Below are positions 49,793-61,460 of a stretch of DNA of 64,000 nucleotides, one piece after another. The notes under the pieces are model-generated. The model was not told the origin of the DNA and searched no databases. It saw only the letters and a list, made by a program, of their open reading frames with translations. The translations under genes were made by a program, and so were the position numbers. How positions within the stretch are numbered: position 1 is the stretch's first letter; each line of letters opens with the position of its first letter. The DNA comes from Straminergon stramineum (lineage: Eukaryota > Streptophyta > Bryopsida > Hypnales > Calliergonaceae). Location of the stretch: positions 20,772,501 through 20,836,500 of the forward strand of contig OY987268.1 of NCBI GenBank assembly GCA_963920665.1. Direction: 5' to 3'.

Positions 49793-50352
49793 TAGTAGAC
49801 CAATCCAATTTTGTTCACTACTCAATTTCTTCATCCTACTTATGGCTTGGTTCCATCCAAAAAAACATCCAAAGTTGTTCTTTTTCTCCCAAAATCATTG
49901 CATTAATAATGCCAACAAGGGCTAACATGTCAATCCTTTAATGGTGATTACTTTAGTACCATTTGGATGCATGGAAAGGTGGTTATGGGTTGTTTATATG
50001 ACATTGATGGCTCCACTCTAAGAGCAATTTTAGGGGCAAACCACTTCAAAAATTCATAGAAATTAGAATTTTTATCAAAAAATTAGAATTCTATTTGGGT
50101 ATGATTTGTGAAATTAACGCACAACTCTGCAAAATATATGTCCCTCTTCAAGTTGACCCCAAGATATTCAAATTGCGAATCGGAGTAGTAATAGGCATGT
50201 CTACCATATTCTCTCTACTCAAATGTATTGCCAACTACATCCACTAGCTACTGAAAACAAATCAACCACTTTAGACTTCAATTTTACAATTCATTCAAGT
50301 TGCATGTTTAGAGGGAACTAACTACTACGGTGACGAGTCTATCATGTAAGGT
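49793..50352. repeat. Dispersed repeat related to 28215-28500
   Basis: About 49950-50205 shares ordered blocks with 28235-28500 (GGTGGTTATGGGTTGT versus GGCGGTTATAGTCTGT; TTGACCCCAAGATATTCA versus TTGGTCCCAATATACTTA; TAGTAATAGGCATGTCTACC). The rest is unremarkable. Confidence 0.45.
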
Positions 50353-50356
50353 TTAA

Positions 50357-51794
50357 CCCCTATATGATCAAGGGTAGAAATTTTGAACAATGGATGAATG
50401 CAAATACATCCCAAGTTCACAAAAGTGCATTTTTCATTCATCAATTATTTTGAATATTCTTGTATTAGTTCTTTAACATATGTATGACATAGATTTTGAA
50501 GACTTTGATGTGAAAATATTTTATTATTTGATACGTCTAGCCTCAAAACATAACCTTTTCAATTTTAAAAATGACCCTTCAAAAATGACTTGAATAAAAT
50601 TTTTTAATTGAAACCTTCAAAAATCATTGTGATTAATATTTTGAACTTCAAGGAAAAAATACTTATGAAAATCACATATATTCCATCTGCAATCAATTTT
50701 TCACTTGAAATTTTATTGGAAAACATTGGTTTGTATAAGTAGGTGTGGATATGATCTATGGATCATATTTTACAACTATTGTTTAGGGATCATCAATAAA
50801 TTATTCTTTGGGGTTGCATTTCATAGTACTACATCTTTACAGTTTTGGAAATCTAGACTTCCCATAGTCCTTAACCCCTAAAGAACCATCATGCATTTTT
50901 TGGCTACATAGCAATTCAGGGCAAGTACATGTGACTAGAGATTTCCATATTTTTGGCCCAAGTTTTAATAGAAGGCGGAGACAAGGAATATCTTTCATAT
51001 GCACTAAACTTCATGACATTTGGAAATATGAATCAAAAGTTATGGCCTAATATGTTATTTTTTTTTGTAAATGGGTAGTCTAGGCATATAAGAAAAAATC
51101 ACTTTTTTTAGAAAAAAAAAATTGAATTTAGTTCTCTAGAGTTATTTTCATATGGAAAGCTTTGAATCATTCCATTTTGATCAATAAGTCAAAAGTTATG
51201 AGGATTTTTTATTTGTGGGTAGGTATGAATTATCTACTCTAAAATAAACTTTAAAGTCCTTTATCTTACTCAATTTTCAATATTTTTGAAAAAAATTAAA
51301 AACCATAGGATGCAAAATGTTTATTAAAACATTACAACCATTGGGATTGGTATTTTCAATTCCATAATAAAATTCTTAACAATTTAGTATTTTGAACCAT
51401 TCTCTACTACTATCTAATCACTATTTTTTTTCCTATATGTCATACAATTCCAAATGATTTGAAAATTTTCAAGAATGTGGCCAACTTGTCTAGAAAAAAG
51501 AATCCACAGAAGCACCACCATTTTGGACTTTTTTTCATAGAAAAGTGAGTTTGTGAAATGTAGTTGTCCTATTTTTTGTAGGGCCAAAAAAAAGGATTTT
51601 AGTGAATTTGAATGCTTACATCTTGCAATCCACGTCATGGTAAAAATTCTCAAGTCAGCATACTACAAGATCGTATAGTTCCATGTGTCATAAAAAGTTT
51701 TTTCGCAAAAATTTAATATTTGTACTAAAATGGCAGCTTTGGAGCATTTTCGGTGAAAACATAGTCATAAAACTTTAGGGGTTAATTGAAGGAG
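50357..51794 (+). mobile_element. TTAA-flanked element of about 527 bp (F), split by copy C
   Basis: The left end CCCCTATATGATC follows TTAA at 50353-50356. The interior to 50870 is collinear with 54031-54568 and 53102-53410 (GATGAATGCAAATACATCCC, TGTATTAGTTCTTTAACAT). After copy C the remaining bases 51786-51794 complete it before TTAA at 51795-51798. Without C it would be about 527 bp, against 538 bp for the intact relative at 54031. Confidence 0.62.
50875..51781 (-). mobile_element. TTAA-flanked element, 907 bp (copy C), nested in F
   Basis: TTAA at 50871-50874 and 51782-51785. The ends are CCCCTAAAGAACC and, inverted, CCCCTAAAGTTTT. The interior is an inverse of copies A and B (for example CAAAAGTTATGAGGATTTTT, GAAGCACCACCATTTTGGAC and TTGCAATCCACG). 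It sits near the right end of element F, so it inserted later. No coding capacity. Confidence 0.75.
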
Positions 51795-51798
51795 TTAA

Positions 51799-52507
51799 AA
51801 ACATTCCATATTCATGTTTGGTCAAACTTCATTAATATTCTATATTCAAGTACACATTTCAAAAAATATAATATTTTTTTATGAATTAATATATATAATA
51901 TTTCACTTCATTTTTTATAATTAAAAACATTAAAATGATTTTTACATGATTTAGAAAAAGAATATCTATGTAAAATTCATAGAAATTATAAAAATGCTGA
52001 AAATGGTATGAAATTATTAGAAAAATTGGAGATGATAGTGAAAAACATCATGGTGTAATTTGTTTACTCTTTGAGCTCATACTAATAAGAGAAATTCAAT
52101 AGAAAATTTCAAAAATAGTGTATTTTTAAGCTTTCAAAATCTTCAAAGTGTCACAACAATTATAATTTTTATAATTTTGTAAAAATAAAAATAAATTAAA
52201 AATATCATAGAAAATAAAATTTCTTTGTCAAACTCTACAACATTTAAAATAAAAAACTATGTGAAATTTAGGTTTGACTTTAAAAGTATGCCCCATTGGT
52301 AGGTTTGTCCTTTAAGGGTTAAGGCAAATGCACCCAATTTCAAAGGCTAAAAACTCTAAAAAGGGAAGGCATGCTTTTCAAATATTTGGCTTGCAAGGAA
52401 TTTGAAGAAATTATAGACAAGGGGAGATTCTAAAATTAAATTCCTTGGATTCCTTACTTAATGTGTTTGCTTGAGGGGACAAGGTGAAGAGTAACCTCCA
52501 TCCCATC
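51799..52507. other. AT-rich spacer
   Basis: Very AT-rich. A lone TTTAAGGGTTAAGG at 52310 looks like an unpaired TTAA-type right end. No gene. Confidence 0.4.
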
Positions 52508-52511
52508 TTAA

Positions 52512-53097
52512 CCCTAAAGAACCATAAGGCCACCACATAGCTTCTGCAACTACATGTGTAGAAAATTCGAACTACAAACTTCACTAACAATCCATGGACA
52601 AAAAAGAGACCCTAGATGATTGTTTTTGGTGAATCCATCTTCCATCGGTACATTCCGATCGAGAAATGATCGAGTGAAAATTTTTTGATGATTTTTTTGA
52701 GAATGGAAAAGGTGCCTTGGGTTGTCAATTCACATCCTTATATCTTTTTTTTCCACTCCTCAAAATGATTTGAAAAAAAAAACACATCAAATCATTATGA
52801 TATGTACTTGTAGAAACAAAATCAGAATTTTGGGATCACTTTTGAGCATTCCAATTTCAAACTATGTACAAAGTTCCGCCTAATTGGATATCTTTCATCA
52901 ATCTTGTCAATGGTGTCATTTTCTCAAAAAATTTGTGATTTTGTGGATTTTTTTTCATAGGAAAGCTACATAAGTCTTCTTTCATTTCAATGGTGGCGAT
53001 CATTGAAATCATTCCATGCATTTGTGGAATCATGCTTGTTACAAGAGCTAGTCAAGAAAACAAGAGCTATGCTCAAACACCCCTGCTCCTTTAGGGG
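52512..53097. mobile_element. TTAA-flanked element, 586 bp (D)
   Basis: TTAA at 52508-52511 and 53098-53101. The ends are CCCTAAAGAACC and, inverted, CCCCTAAAGGAGC. The interior is different from copies A-C and from the 569-bp MITE, so it is a separate subfamily sharing only the termini. No reading frame. Confidence 0.62.
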
Positions 53098-53101
53098 TTA
53101 A

Positions 53102-53410
53102 CCCCTTAAAGACTAAATGTTCAAATTTTGAATAAGAGATGAATGCAAGCACATCCCATACACCCAAAAATGCATTTTTTTCATCCATTTATTTTTATTT
53201 TTATTTTGTGTTAGTTCTTTACATTTGCGCGATATGGATTCTAAAGACTTTGCTTTGAAAATATTCTATAATTCGAAAGATATTGGGAGTTTTGGTCTCG
53301 AAATGTAGCTTTTTCAATTCAAAAAATGATCCTTCAAAATGACTTGAATAAACATTTAAGTTTTTATTTTTTTTAATCATTATGATTAGAACTTAACATT
53401 TTGTCCCATG
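53102..53410 (+). mobile_element. Truncated relative of element F abutting D
   Basis: Begins CCCCTTAAAGACT directly after the TTAA (53098-53101) that also ends element D. It is collinear with 50357 onward (GATGAATGCAAGCACATCCC, TGTGTTAGTTCTTTACAT) until about 53410, where similarity stops. No right end is seen. Confidence 0.55.
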
Positions 53411-53684
53411 TAATTTAGGTTGAAACCACTCCAACAATGAATTTTTAAAGAAGCTAAATGCAACCATTTTACTTTTTGAAAAGGGTTGAATTACCAAGGA
53501 ATAGAAGGGGAGGTGTGTGTGTGAATGTATTAGTTTACTCTACCCTAATTGCATGCATTCAAAGCAACAATTTCATGGAAACTTGCAAGTCTTGTATTAT
53601 AGTTGAAAGACTTTGTCGAAGAAGCTCTTCATTGTAAAGTAGGAGGTCCTTGAAGTGACCCTTTACCAATTCATAAATTGTAGT

Positions 53685-53960
53685 TTCTCAAGAATTTGGT
53701 TTCTTGAAATATTTTTCAGTAAATTTTAATTTAAGAAAATAAAATTGGCATCTAACCTAAGTTGTTTCATAATTTTTGGACCTTTATGGGATTAGTTACA
53801 AATTTTTGAAGTTGAAATGCAAGGGGCACTAAAATTATTCACCTCCTTAAATGTACATTACTTGTACATTGGTGATGCATTAAAGAGTTCAATATGTACC
53901 TCTATGTTAGTGGACGCATTTAGAATTTGTGCAATTTTAGAAACTCCTACTTTAGTCTAG
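53685..53960 (+). repeat. Dispersed repeat with an apparent empty site
   Basis: Matches 31600-31667 joined to 32038-32275. The join at about 53750-53757 (GCATCTAACC) lacks the 370-bp element found there in the 31-kb copy. Confidence 0.58.
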
Positions 53961-54030
53961 TTGGGCTTCTTGACAACTCTACTACTATCTTATGTATCTA
54001 GAATTTTCAAATTCCCACTTTTTAACTTAA

Positions 54031-54568
54031 CCTTGAATTAAATAGACATTCAAATCTCAAACAATAGATGAATGCAAACATGTCCCAAGCACATCAGAAC
54101 TTTCTTTTCATCCATCTAAATGTTTGTGAACTTTGTGTTAGTTCTCTTACATTTTAGATTTTGTAAATTTTTCTTTGTAAATTATTATCTATAGTTGAAG
54201 AAACACAAGTATGTTTGACCTTAAGAACTTACTTTTTCAGTTCAAAACATGTCCATTTTAAAATTACTTGAATAAATAAATAAAATAAAACCATCAAAAT
54301 ATCATTATATTTAAAACTAGACATTCTAAATTTAAAGAATCTTTTTGGTGAAAAATATAAATATTCAATGAATAATCAATTTTAGAAAGAATTTTAAATT
54401 ATTGGTTTCAAATTTTATTGAAAATATCTGTCAGTGTTGTAGATGATCCACCAATCATATGAATCACATTTTATGACTTTTGTTTAAAAGTCATCAAAAC
54501 TATTGTTTCATTTTATAATACATTTTCACAATTTTGTAAATTTGGACTACCCTTTAGTCATGAAGAGT
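54031..54568 (+). mobile_element. TTAA-flanked element, 538 bp (G, relative of F)
   Basis: TTAA at 54027-54030 and 54569-54572. The ends are degraded (CCTTGAATTAAAT; AGTCATGAAGAGT). The interior is collinear with 50357-50870 and includes the right end that F has lost to insertion. Confidence 0.55.
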
Positions 54569-54572
54569 TTAA

Positions 54573-56493
54573 AAAAAATTTAATCCTACTTAATTATATT
54601 AGAATATCAAATGGGAATGTAGAAAAAAAAAATTATAGTATTTGATTGCTTAGATTGCAATATTATAGCATTTATAATTAGAAGTTTTTTCTTACCTACT
54701 AACATGATCCCTTTTTCTAGTGTATTTTCTATATTATGTATAGTGTTTTTTAGGAGTGCATTCTATATCATGTTAGTTACATGCTTGCTAAATTTTAAAA
54801 ATAGAAGAGGAATTTTGTACATGTTGTCCTTTATATTGCGTGAAGTTCTTTGCCATCTCTGAAAAACTTTGTGCAATATAACTTTTGATCCATGCAATTG
54901 ATCAGAAAAAGAACTATATCTTCACAAAAGATCCATTCAAAAATTGATTTTGCAAGATCCTTTTCCATTTTTCAACTGGTTGTTCTATGACTACTTGGTT
55001 CTTCCGGGTTAAATCATTCAATCATCTTTTACTATATAGTAAATTGCATGGTTTTAGTATTTAGAGTTTGGGCATCAATGCCATACTGTACCTACTTTCT
55101 TATTTAGAATACTTTAGTCACTAGACTCTAAAAAGATGTGAAAAAAATATAAGGTGAAAGGTTTCTTATATATATATACTCGGGGTTCAATACTAGAGGG
55201 TAAGGAAAACTTGGTTTTGTATCATACTATCATTTGAAATGCATGTTAACATGAATTCTAGTGGGGTTCATTGGGCCTAGGCAATAGCAATGGTTGGCTT
55301 AAGGAACATGTTGTATAGGGCATCATGGTGCTCAAGAATATAGAATAGGAATCAACCATGAACTTTTTTTTCTATGCTAGATTTTGGATTTTGTCTATTT
55401 TGTGATAGTTTTAATATACAATTTTATACCCATTTTCCATGTGACCTAAATCTTGTATAACGCAAAAATAATGGTCGCAACAATCCATCTACAAAAATTA
55501 TCCCTTAAAATTCATTGACTATTTTTTACAAAAGTATTCTACACTATTACTTTTAAGTGCATTGAGCACAATTGAAAAAACAAAATATTTTTCAAACTTT
55601 CATCTATACAAATTTGTACTAGAGTAATACAGAAATGTGTAGAAAAAATTCAAAATGTTTGACAACTGATAGATGTGAGATTGTAATTTTTGAAGTTAGG
55701 AAAAAATTTGTGTTGTGCTAATCAAGGTCAACATAGTTTGACTGAACTTTGTGGAGAAGGAAGCAATAGATATCTAACTTTAGAAATTTAGACCATTGGG
55801 TAGGTAGTTATGTTTGTTACTTGCATGTCAATTTTCAAAGACATTAGAGGTGTCTAACACATCATCTTGCTCAAAGAGGACATCCAAAGAAATGCAACTA
55901 CATGAATAGAGGCTTCATTTTTTTTTTATAACTCAATTTTGAAAAGAATCAAAATTCCAACAATGAATACAAAGATTTCCTTCTCTAGATCATGTACAAA
56001 AAATTTGAAAAATAAAAAAGTCTCATGAATTTATAGTAGAATTTGAATTAATGGTTCCAATGTTGTTCATAAATTGTTAATTTGAGAGGATTAAGTGAAA
56101 ATTGGAAAAAAAGAAGAAGAACATTTTTACTAGAATACAACATTGAACTACTCTACCAAGGAAATCTATGGAAAAAATTTTAGACCATTCAACTTCATAG
56201 ATTGCAAGATATATACTTGTTCCAAGCTAATGAAAAAAATCCATAGCTTGCTTGATTGTTTGCCTCCTCTATCAGCACATTGCCCAAACTATCCCCCCTA
56301 AACTTTTGGGGCCCCATAATTTTTGACTTAGGCATCCAATTGGAAAAATAATTCTATTTTCAGAAAGCTTTGTACAAATCCCCATCTTTGAATTTTTTAT
56401 TAAATCACTTTCATCTACTAAAAATTGATTTCACATGAACCTACCCAAGCTTTCAAAAACCTTGAAAGAAGCTCCACATGAATGTAACCTTTG
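54573..56493. other. AT-rich, degenerate repeat tract
   Basis: Blocks such as AGATTGCAAGATATA (56203-56217) echo the core of the TTAA-flanked elements, so decayed copies are likely, but I could not set boundaries. No gene. Confidence 0.35.
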
Positions 56494-56497
56494 TTAA

Positions 56498-57295
56498 CCC
56501 CTAAAGTCCCAAAATTCCTACGGGGGACTTTTGGGATTTTAGGTAGGCTTGTGTGATCTCAATTTTTGACATGATTTTTTGAGACTTTTTATAAAGATGG
56601 AAAATCATATTAGCTTTTGGAGAATATAACTTTTATTTCAATCGGTGCCCGAGAGCAAAAGTTATGCCATTCTAAGTCAAGAAAGCAACTCAAGGGGCAA
56701 CCCCCAAAAAATTTAAATTTTTTTTAAAAGAATTCATTTTTCATTTTTTTTTCTCAAATATTCCATTTTTGTCTACATCTGAATCTTTGAATCATTTTGT
56801 TTGGACTAGTGATGAGAAAGTTATGGAAAATCTTGTTTTTTAGGCAATCTAAGCATCTTCTTGAAAAAATTACTTATAGAATTCATTTGTGAATGCAATT
56901 TTCACAATCTTTTGAAAAGAATTTTTGGACAAGGTTAAGTTTGATTGCTAGAGCAATCTCACCATTGGGAATGCTATGTTTCAATTCCATCTTAGAGCTA
57001 TTAACAGTTTAGTTCATCTTCAACATACTTCTAAAGTTAAGAAGGTTTCAAGCCAAAAAATCTAAGTCAAGCAAGGTGTAAAAAATTTTCGTTTTTTTAC
57101 TTTAAATGCAATTATCTTGCAATCTAAGTAGTCAAAGTTTTTGAAATTTCTTCCACACATTCTTTAACTAGTCTAGCACAAGATCCTATAGTTAGATATG
57201 AAGAAAAAAAATAATCCTTAAAGCTTTTTGCTCTTTGCAATAGAAATGGCAGTTTTGAGTGGTCTTTGATGGAAAAGGTCTTGGGACTTTAGGGG
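56498..57295 (+). mobile_element. TTAA-flanked element, 798 bp (K)
   Basis: TTAA at 56494-56497 on the left; TGAA (one change) at 57296-57299 on the right. The ends CCCCTAAAGTCCCAA match exactly for 15 bases in inverse. The interior is collinear with 61461-62180 (ATAACTTTTATTTCAAT; AAGATCCTATAGTTAGAT). This class has the longest perfect terminal repeat of the group. No transposase frame. Confidence 0.75.
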
Positions 57296-57299
57296 TGAA

Positions 57300-58122
57300 G
57301 GTAACTACACCTAAAATGAACCACTCCTCATAATCGACCCCTATTTTTTAAGGGAAACTAAACAAGGAAGATACTTGAAATGGCATGCATCACAAGGACA
57401 AGTGTAAAGTGGAGTTAAGGGTCATTTTGAGAAGTGTGCAACTCTATATATAGTATTGTGGAGGTGGCAACCTTACAAGTGGTATATTTTGGATATTATT
57501 TCTGTTGTTTTAACTTCTCTATAACATGTTTTGATTCTTTTAGTGTGATTTCTTCATGTGTCTCAAATGGATTTTCACATCACCTACATGAAACTTCTCG
57601 CATCCTACAGCTTGCATCTTTGAAAATTTGTAACTAATTCACAATGTGTCCAAAAATTATGAAACCACTTGCATTTTGATTCACAGACCTTCACCAATGT
57701 GTAAAAATTGTTGTTCATTTTCTAGAGCAATCAGATCATGCCACATAGCTTCTTCGTGCCATTTTAGGTTTAGTTATTATAAGGTACCACAAACTCCCTT
57801 ACAAAAAGTAGCAATATAGTAGAACCACCCATTACCAACCACTTAAGCATTTTGTGCATGATCCGGGGTAGTAGAAGGCATTGTTAATTTTTGCCCTATA
57901 GAGAGATAGAAATGATGGGTGTTATCAAATTTTCATAAATTATTTCGTTAAATTCAAATTGTTATAAATTTTAGAATCCAAAAGTTGGCTTGCATCCATC
58001 CCCAATAAATAGATTCTTCTATCACTACCCATCTAAAGACTAATTTGGCTCTCAAAACAAAGCACATGTGTCATAACAGTGATGACTAGAAGATGGTGGG
58101 AAACCAAGAAACTATTGGTTAT
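57300..58122. repeat. AT-rich tract with dispersed repeat fragments
   Basis: 57570-57720 is related to 25580-25740. 58050-58120 is an inverse of 27790-27900. ATAAGGTACCACAAACTCCC near 57780 may be a decayed TA-type end. No gene. Confidence 0.4.
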
Positions 58123-58126
58123 TTAA

Positions 58127-58685
58127 CCTCTAAACGTCCAAATTCATCTCCAAAATTGATGATTTGAGAAAAATCATTACAAAGTGCTATTTGGAAGCAT
58201 ATTTTGGAATTGGTGTAGAAATAAAAGTTGTAGATTTTGATTTGTAGATTTCATCTATATGGTTAGATTCACCAATGCTATCACCAATTTTTTTCTATAA
58301 AATTTGAAAGAGAAATTCCAAAATTCTTTCAAAATTTGATTATAAGCAAAATATTATCATTTTTTGAGTAAAATTTTTTGGAATGGATTTGAAATGAGGT
58401 TCTCTCGACATGGTGATTTTTTGAAATTTTTGTGTTCTTCCTATCTATGACCTCATTTTGGCAAATTCAATTTTGAACTAGAGTCAATACAATTTGACCA
58501 CTTGACATTAGTAATTTTAGAAAAATATGTACTCTAGTAACACCAAATCCAGCCCTTAGATAAGACAACAACTTGATAACATATGTCCACAAATTAGAAT
58601 AACTTTCATCCAAGTAGTTAGGAGGATGAAACTTGAGATTCAATCTGTTCATCGTCCCAAAAATGAACGTCGGAGCATTTAGGGG
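58127..58685 (+). mobile_element. TTAA-flanked 559-bp MITE, copy 2
   Basis: TTAA at 58123-58126 and 58686-58689. The ends are CCTCTAAACGTCC and GAGCATTTAGGGG. It is collinear with 30692-31260 over its whole length. Confidence 0.8.
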
Positions 58686-58880
58686 TTAATAGTCATCTCT
58701 CTATTGAATTTCCTATTACCTATGTATTGACCATGGGGCCTGGCTGGTCACAGGTGATTCTACCATGTAGGTCACCACTTCGCGTCATCAAAAGTTCAAA
58801 AGATGACACCCTTTCACCTTTTTTCACAAGATGTGTAACCATCCATCATCTGCCAAATTGAAAAATGTTTAATTGAAAAA

Positions 58881-58930
58881 GGACTACCGTAGTCCAGTCA
58901 CACTGAACTGACTCACCAAATATTTGGTGA
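58881..58930. repeat. Two adjacent palindromes
   Basis: GGACTACCGTAGTCC (58881-58895) and the perfect 18-base TCACCAAATATTTGGTGA (58913-58930) lie 17 bases apart. They could form short cruciforms or mark an element boundary. Confidence 0.5.
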
Positions 58931-59839
58931 AATTTGGTGTCCAAACAGACTCTTCATTCATGCCAACCCCTAAATTAAATTAAATTAAAAGAGAATTTTT
59001 TTTCCTACCATCTTTTTGTCTTTCTATGTTATTCAAAAACTTGTCTTGTACCTCGGCATTAATTACAAATGGCAGTCCAGGAGACGGAGTTCCACCAAAC
59101 AACACTGAACAAGACAATTCTGTGGATTTCCACCAAACAATGTGCACATAATGGAAACATGACTGTTCCAGCATTTCAATAGAAAATAGGGTCAATGTCC
59201 CTGCATTAAAAGCTACCACTACCATAGAGGTACATTTTGCTTTCTTCAATGTACCACTATTGTATATTTCAGGAGGGGTTGCTACTAGTTAGTGACCCAC
59301 TTGTGTTTCAACTTCAGAAATTTGTAACTAATTTCACAAAGGTTCAAACAAAATATGAAACCACTTGGGTTGGATGCCAATTCCATTTTCTTTCCTACGA
59401 AAAATCACTGAAAATTGTTTGTTTCAAAGAGTTTAGCTGGGTTCCCCATAATCAGCAATCAGCTCTGAAAAGATCGTTTAAAAAAGTTTAGACTACCTTA
59501 AATTTTCATTTGATACCAATTTCTTAAAATTTCTCAAAAAATTTACATTTTGAAGTGTGGGATGCAATTTCATGAAGGAATTGGTGTTTGGTAAATGGGT
59601 AATGCTTTCTTCTTTCATCAATGTATGAGCTCCCACTGCTGCCCAACCCAATGTGTGCAAAATATATGGTGCAGGACTGGTTGCCAATCATAACTTTAAA
59701 AATTTATTATTTAAAAGCCCCCCTGCCAGTCACCGAACTTCAAAATTTACCTTATTGAAACTCCCTTGTGAATTGATGACGATGGCCATGACAACATTGC
59801 TTACGTGTCTATTGATGCTTGGAGATATTCTTCAAAACT
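58931..59839. other. Spacer, no gene seen
   Basis: Moderately AT-rich. TTCCACCAAACAA occurs twice (about 59090 and 59130). 59300-59400 echoes the 25.6-kb repeat. The short frames have no recognised product. Confidence 0.35.
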
Positions 59840-60120
59840 GGTACAAGTTAAGGTGGGAACCCCCCAAAACCGCTACTTTTTGCTACAGTGCATAGTTTCT
59901 ATTATTAGGCTGGACAAATTTACTTTTTTTTTGGTTGGCAAGTGAAAGGAGGCCTTCCAATGTAACGAAGAATGCAATATATGGATCCCACATGCAAAAG
60001 TTATGAATTGTCAAAGTTTTTTTTATAGAGGAGGTTCTAAGATTGTTTCTTCTACATAGATGCTTACTGAGTTTGGAGATGTACACAAAGTGATGATGGT
60101 GGTTTTAGACGTAGTCTGAA
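59840..60120 (+). repeat. Dispersed repeat, copy 2 (pair with 20330-20600)
   Basis: Shares the ordered blocks GGCAAGTGAAAGGAG, TTCCAATG, CGAAGAA and GATGGTGGTTTTAG with the 20-kb copy. Its start, AAGTTAAGGTGGGAACC, also resembles the complement of 29370-29385. Confidence 0.5.
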
Positions 60121-61456
60121 GTTTTGGGGGGGACCCCTTACTAATCTATTGGCTAGTAATATGTTTGACACTAATGCACTAATTTATCCAATTTGCAATA
60201 TTTCAATTACTATATGTTTTATGATTTATTTGTTTTAATTGAGATATTATATTAACATTACTCCAAAAGGATTGGGATAGATTTCATCCAATATTGTCCC
60301 AAAGTGTCACTCTCTAGTGCATTGAGCCAAAAAATGGTGGAAAGAATCTTGAAATTTAACCATATAAAAGTGATATAGGCTAGAAAGTAGGTAAATAGAG
60401 ATATCCTCTAAACTTAATGTAGAGATTTAGGTTGTATTTTTTCCTTGACCTCCAATAAGTACATGTAATTCATAATCAATGGCTTGAATCTTACCATTCT
60501 AGATTGATTGCACTCTTATGAGCTTGATTTTTTAATCATGCAAATATTAAAGGTTTAGAATAAGAGATACAAATAAGAAATACAAAGTTGAAAGTAGATG
60601 GTGAGTTGCATCTAACTTTGAAAGTAGTATGGAACATAGTGAAATATATCCTATTAGATTAATTGCAACCTTGCAAATTCAAATGAGCATTCACTTCAAA
60701 AACCTTCAAAGGAATTGTAGCCTTTCTTAGTTCTTTTTTATAATCAAAAGAAGAAGACTAAAAAATCTGAGCATAAAACTTAATATGGCTTCAATTCAAT
60801 AAAAACAAAGATGAATGAATGTAGAAATACATTATAAATATTTATCAGGTAAAAAAACTTTGTGCCAAATTCTAAACCCAACACCATAATACTTTAGAAG
60901 AAGTCAACATATATGTCAAGTCAATCCTTGGTATGCATGACTATTTTTCCTAATTTGTACCAACCTTTGAAACTCATCATCTCTTGCATCTATGTTTTAG
61001 GGGTTGAATAGTAGTAGTAGTAGTAGTCAATCCATTGAAAATGGATTTCTACACCAAACTCTTTATGAATCTCACTCAGGTTGCTACACCTAAGACATCT
61101 AAATAAACAATTGAACATAGTTCTTGCTATTAAATTACCTAATTTTTTGTTGGATCTCATTGGAAATCAAAAGAGTATTGTAGATTCCCTTCTTCTCCAT
61201 TTTTTTAGATACCATTTGAATGAAATTTGAATTGTCAATGTGCTGAAAATAGGTGTATTTGAAACTGAACCTAGGCTCTCATGAATGGAAGCAATACCTT
61301 TTAATTAGGCAAAAATATGTAATAATGAATTTTAGAAAGGGATCAAAATTAGATTTACTTTAGTAATTTATGGATATTGCTATTACTTCACCAAAATATA
61401 AGTAATCACCATCTTGGACACTTTTTTAAATTAAAAAAAAATCAATTGATAATAAA
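60121..61456. other. AT-rich spacer with a trinucleotide repeat
   Basis: A (TAG)n microsatellite of about seven units lies at about 61009-61028. No gene or bounded element seen. Confidence 0.4.
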
Positions 61457-61460
61457 TTAA

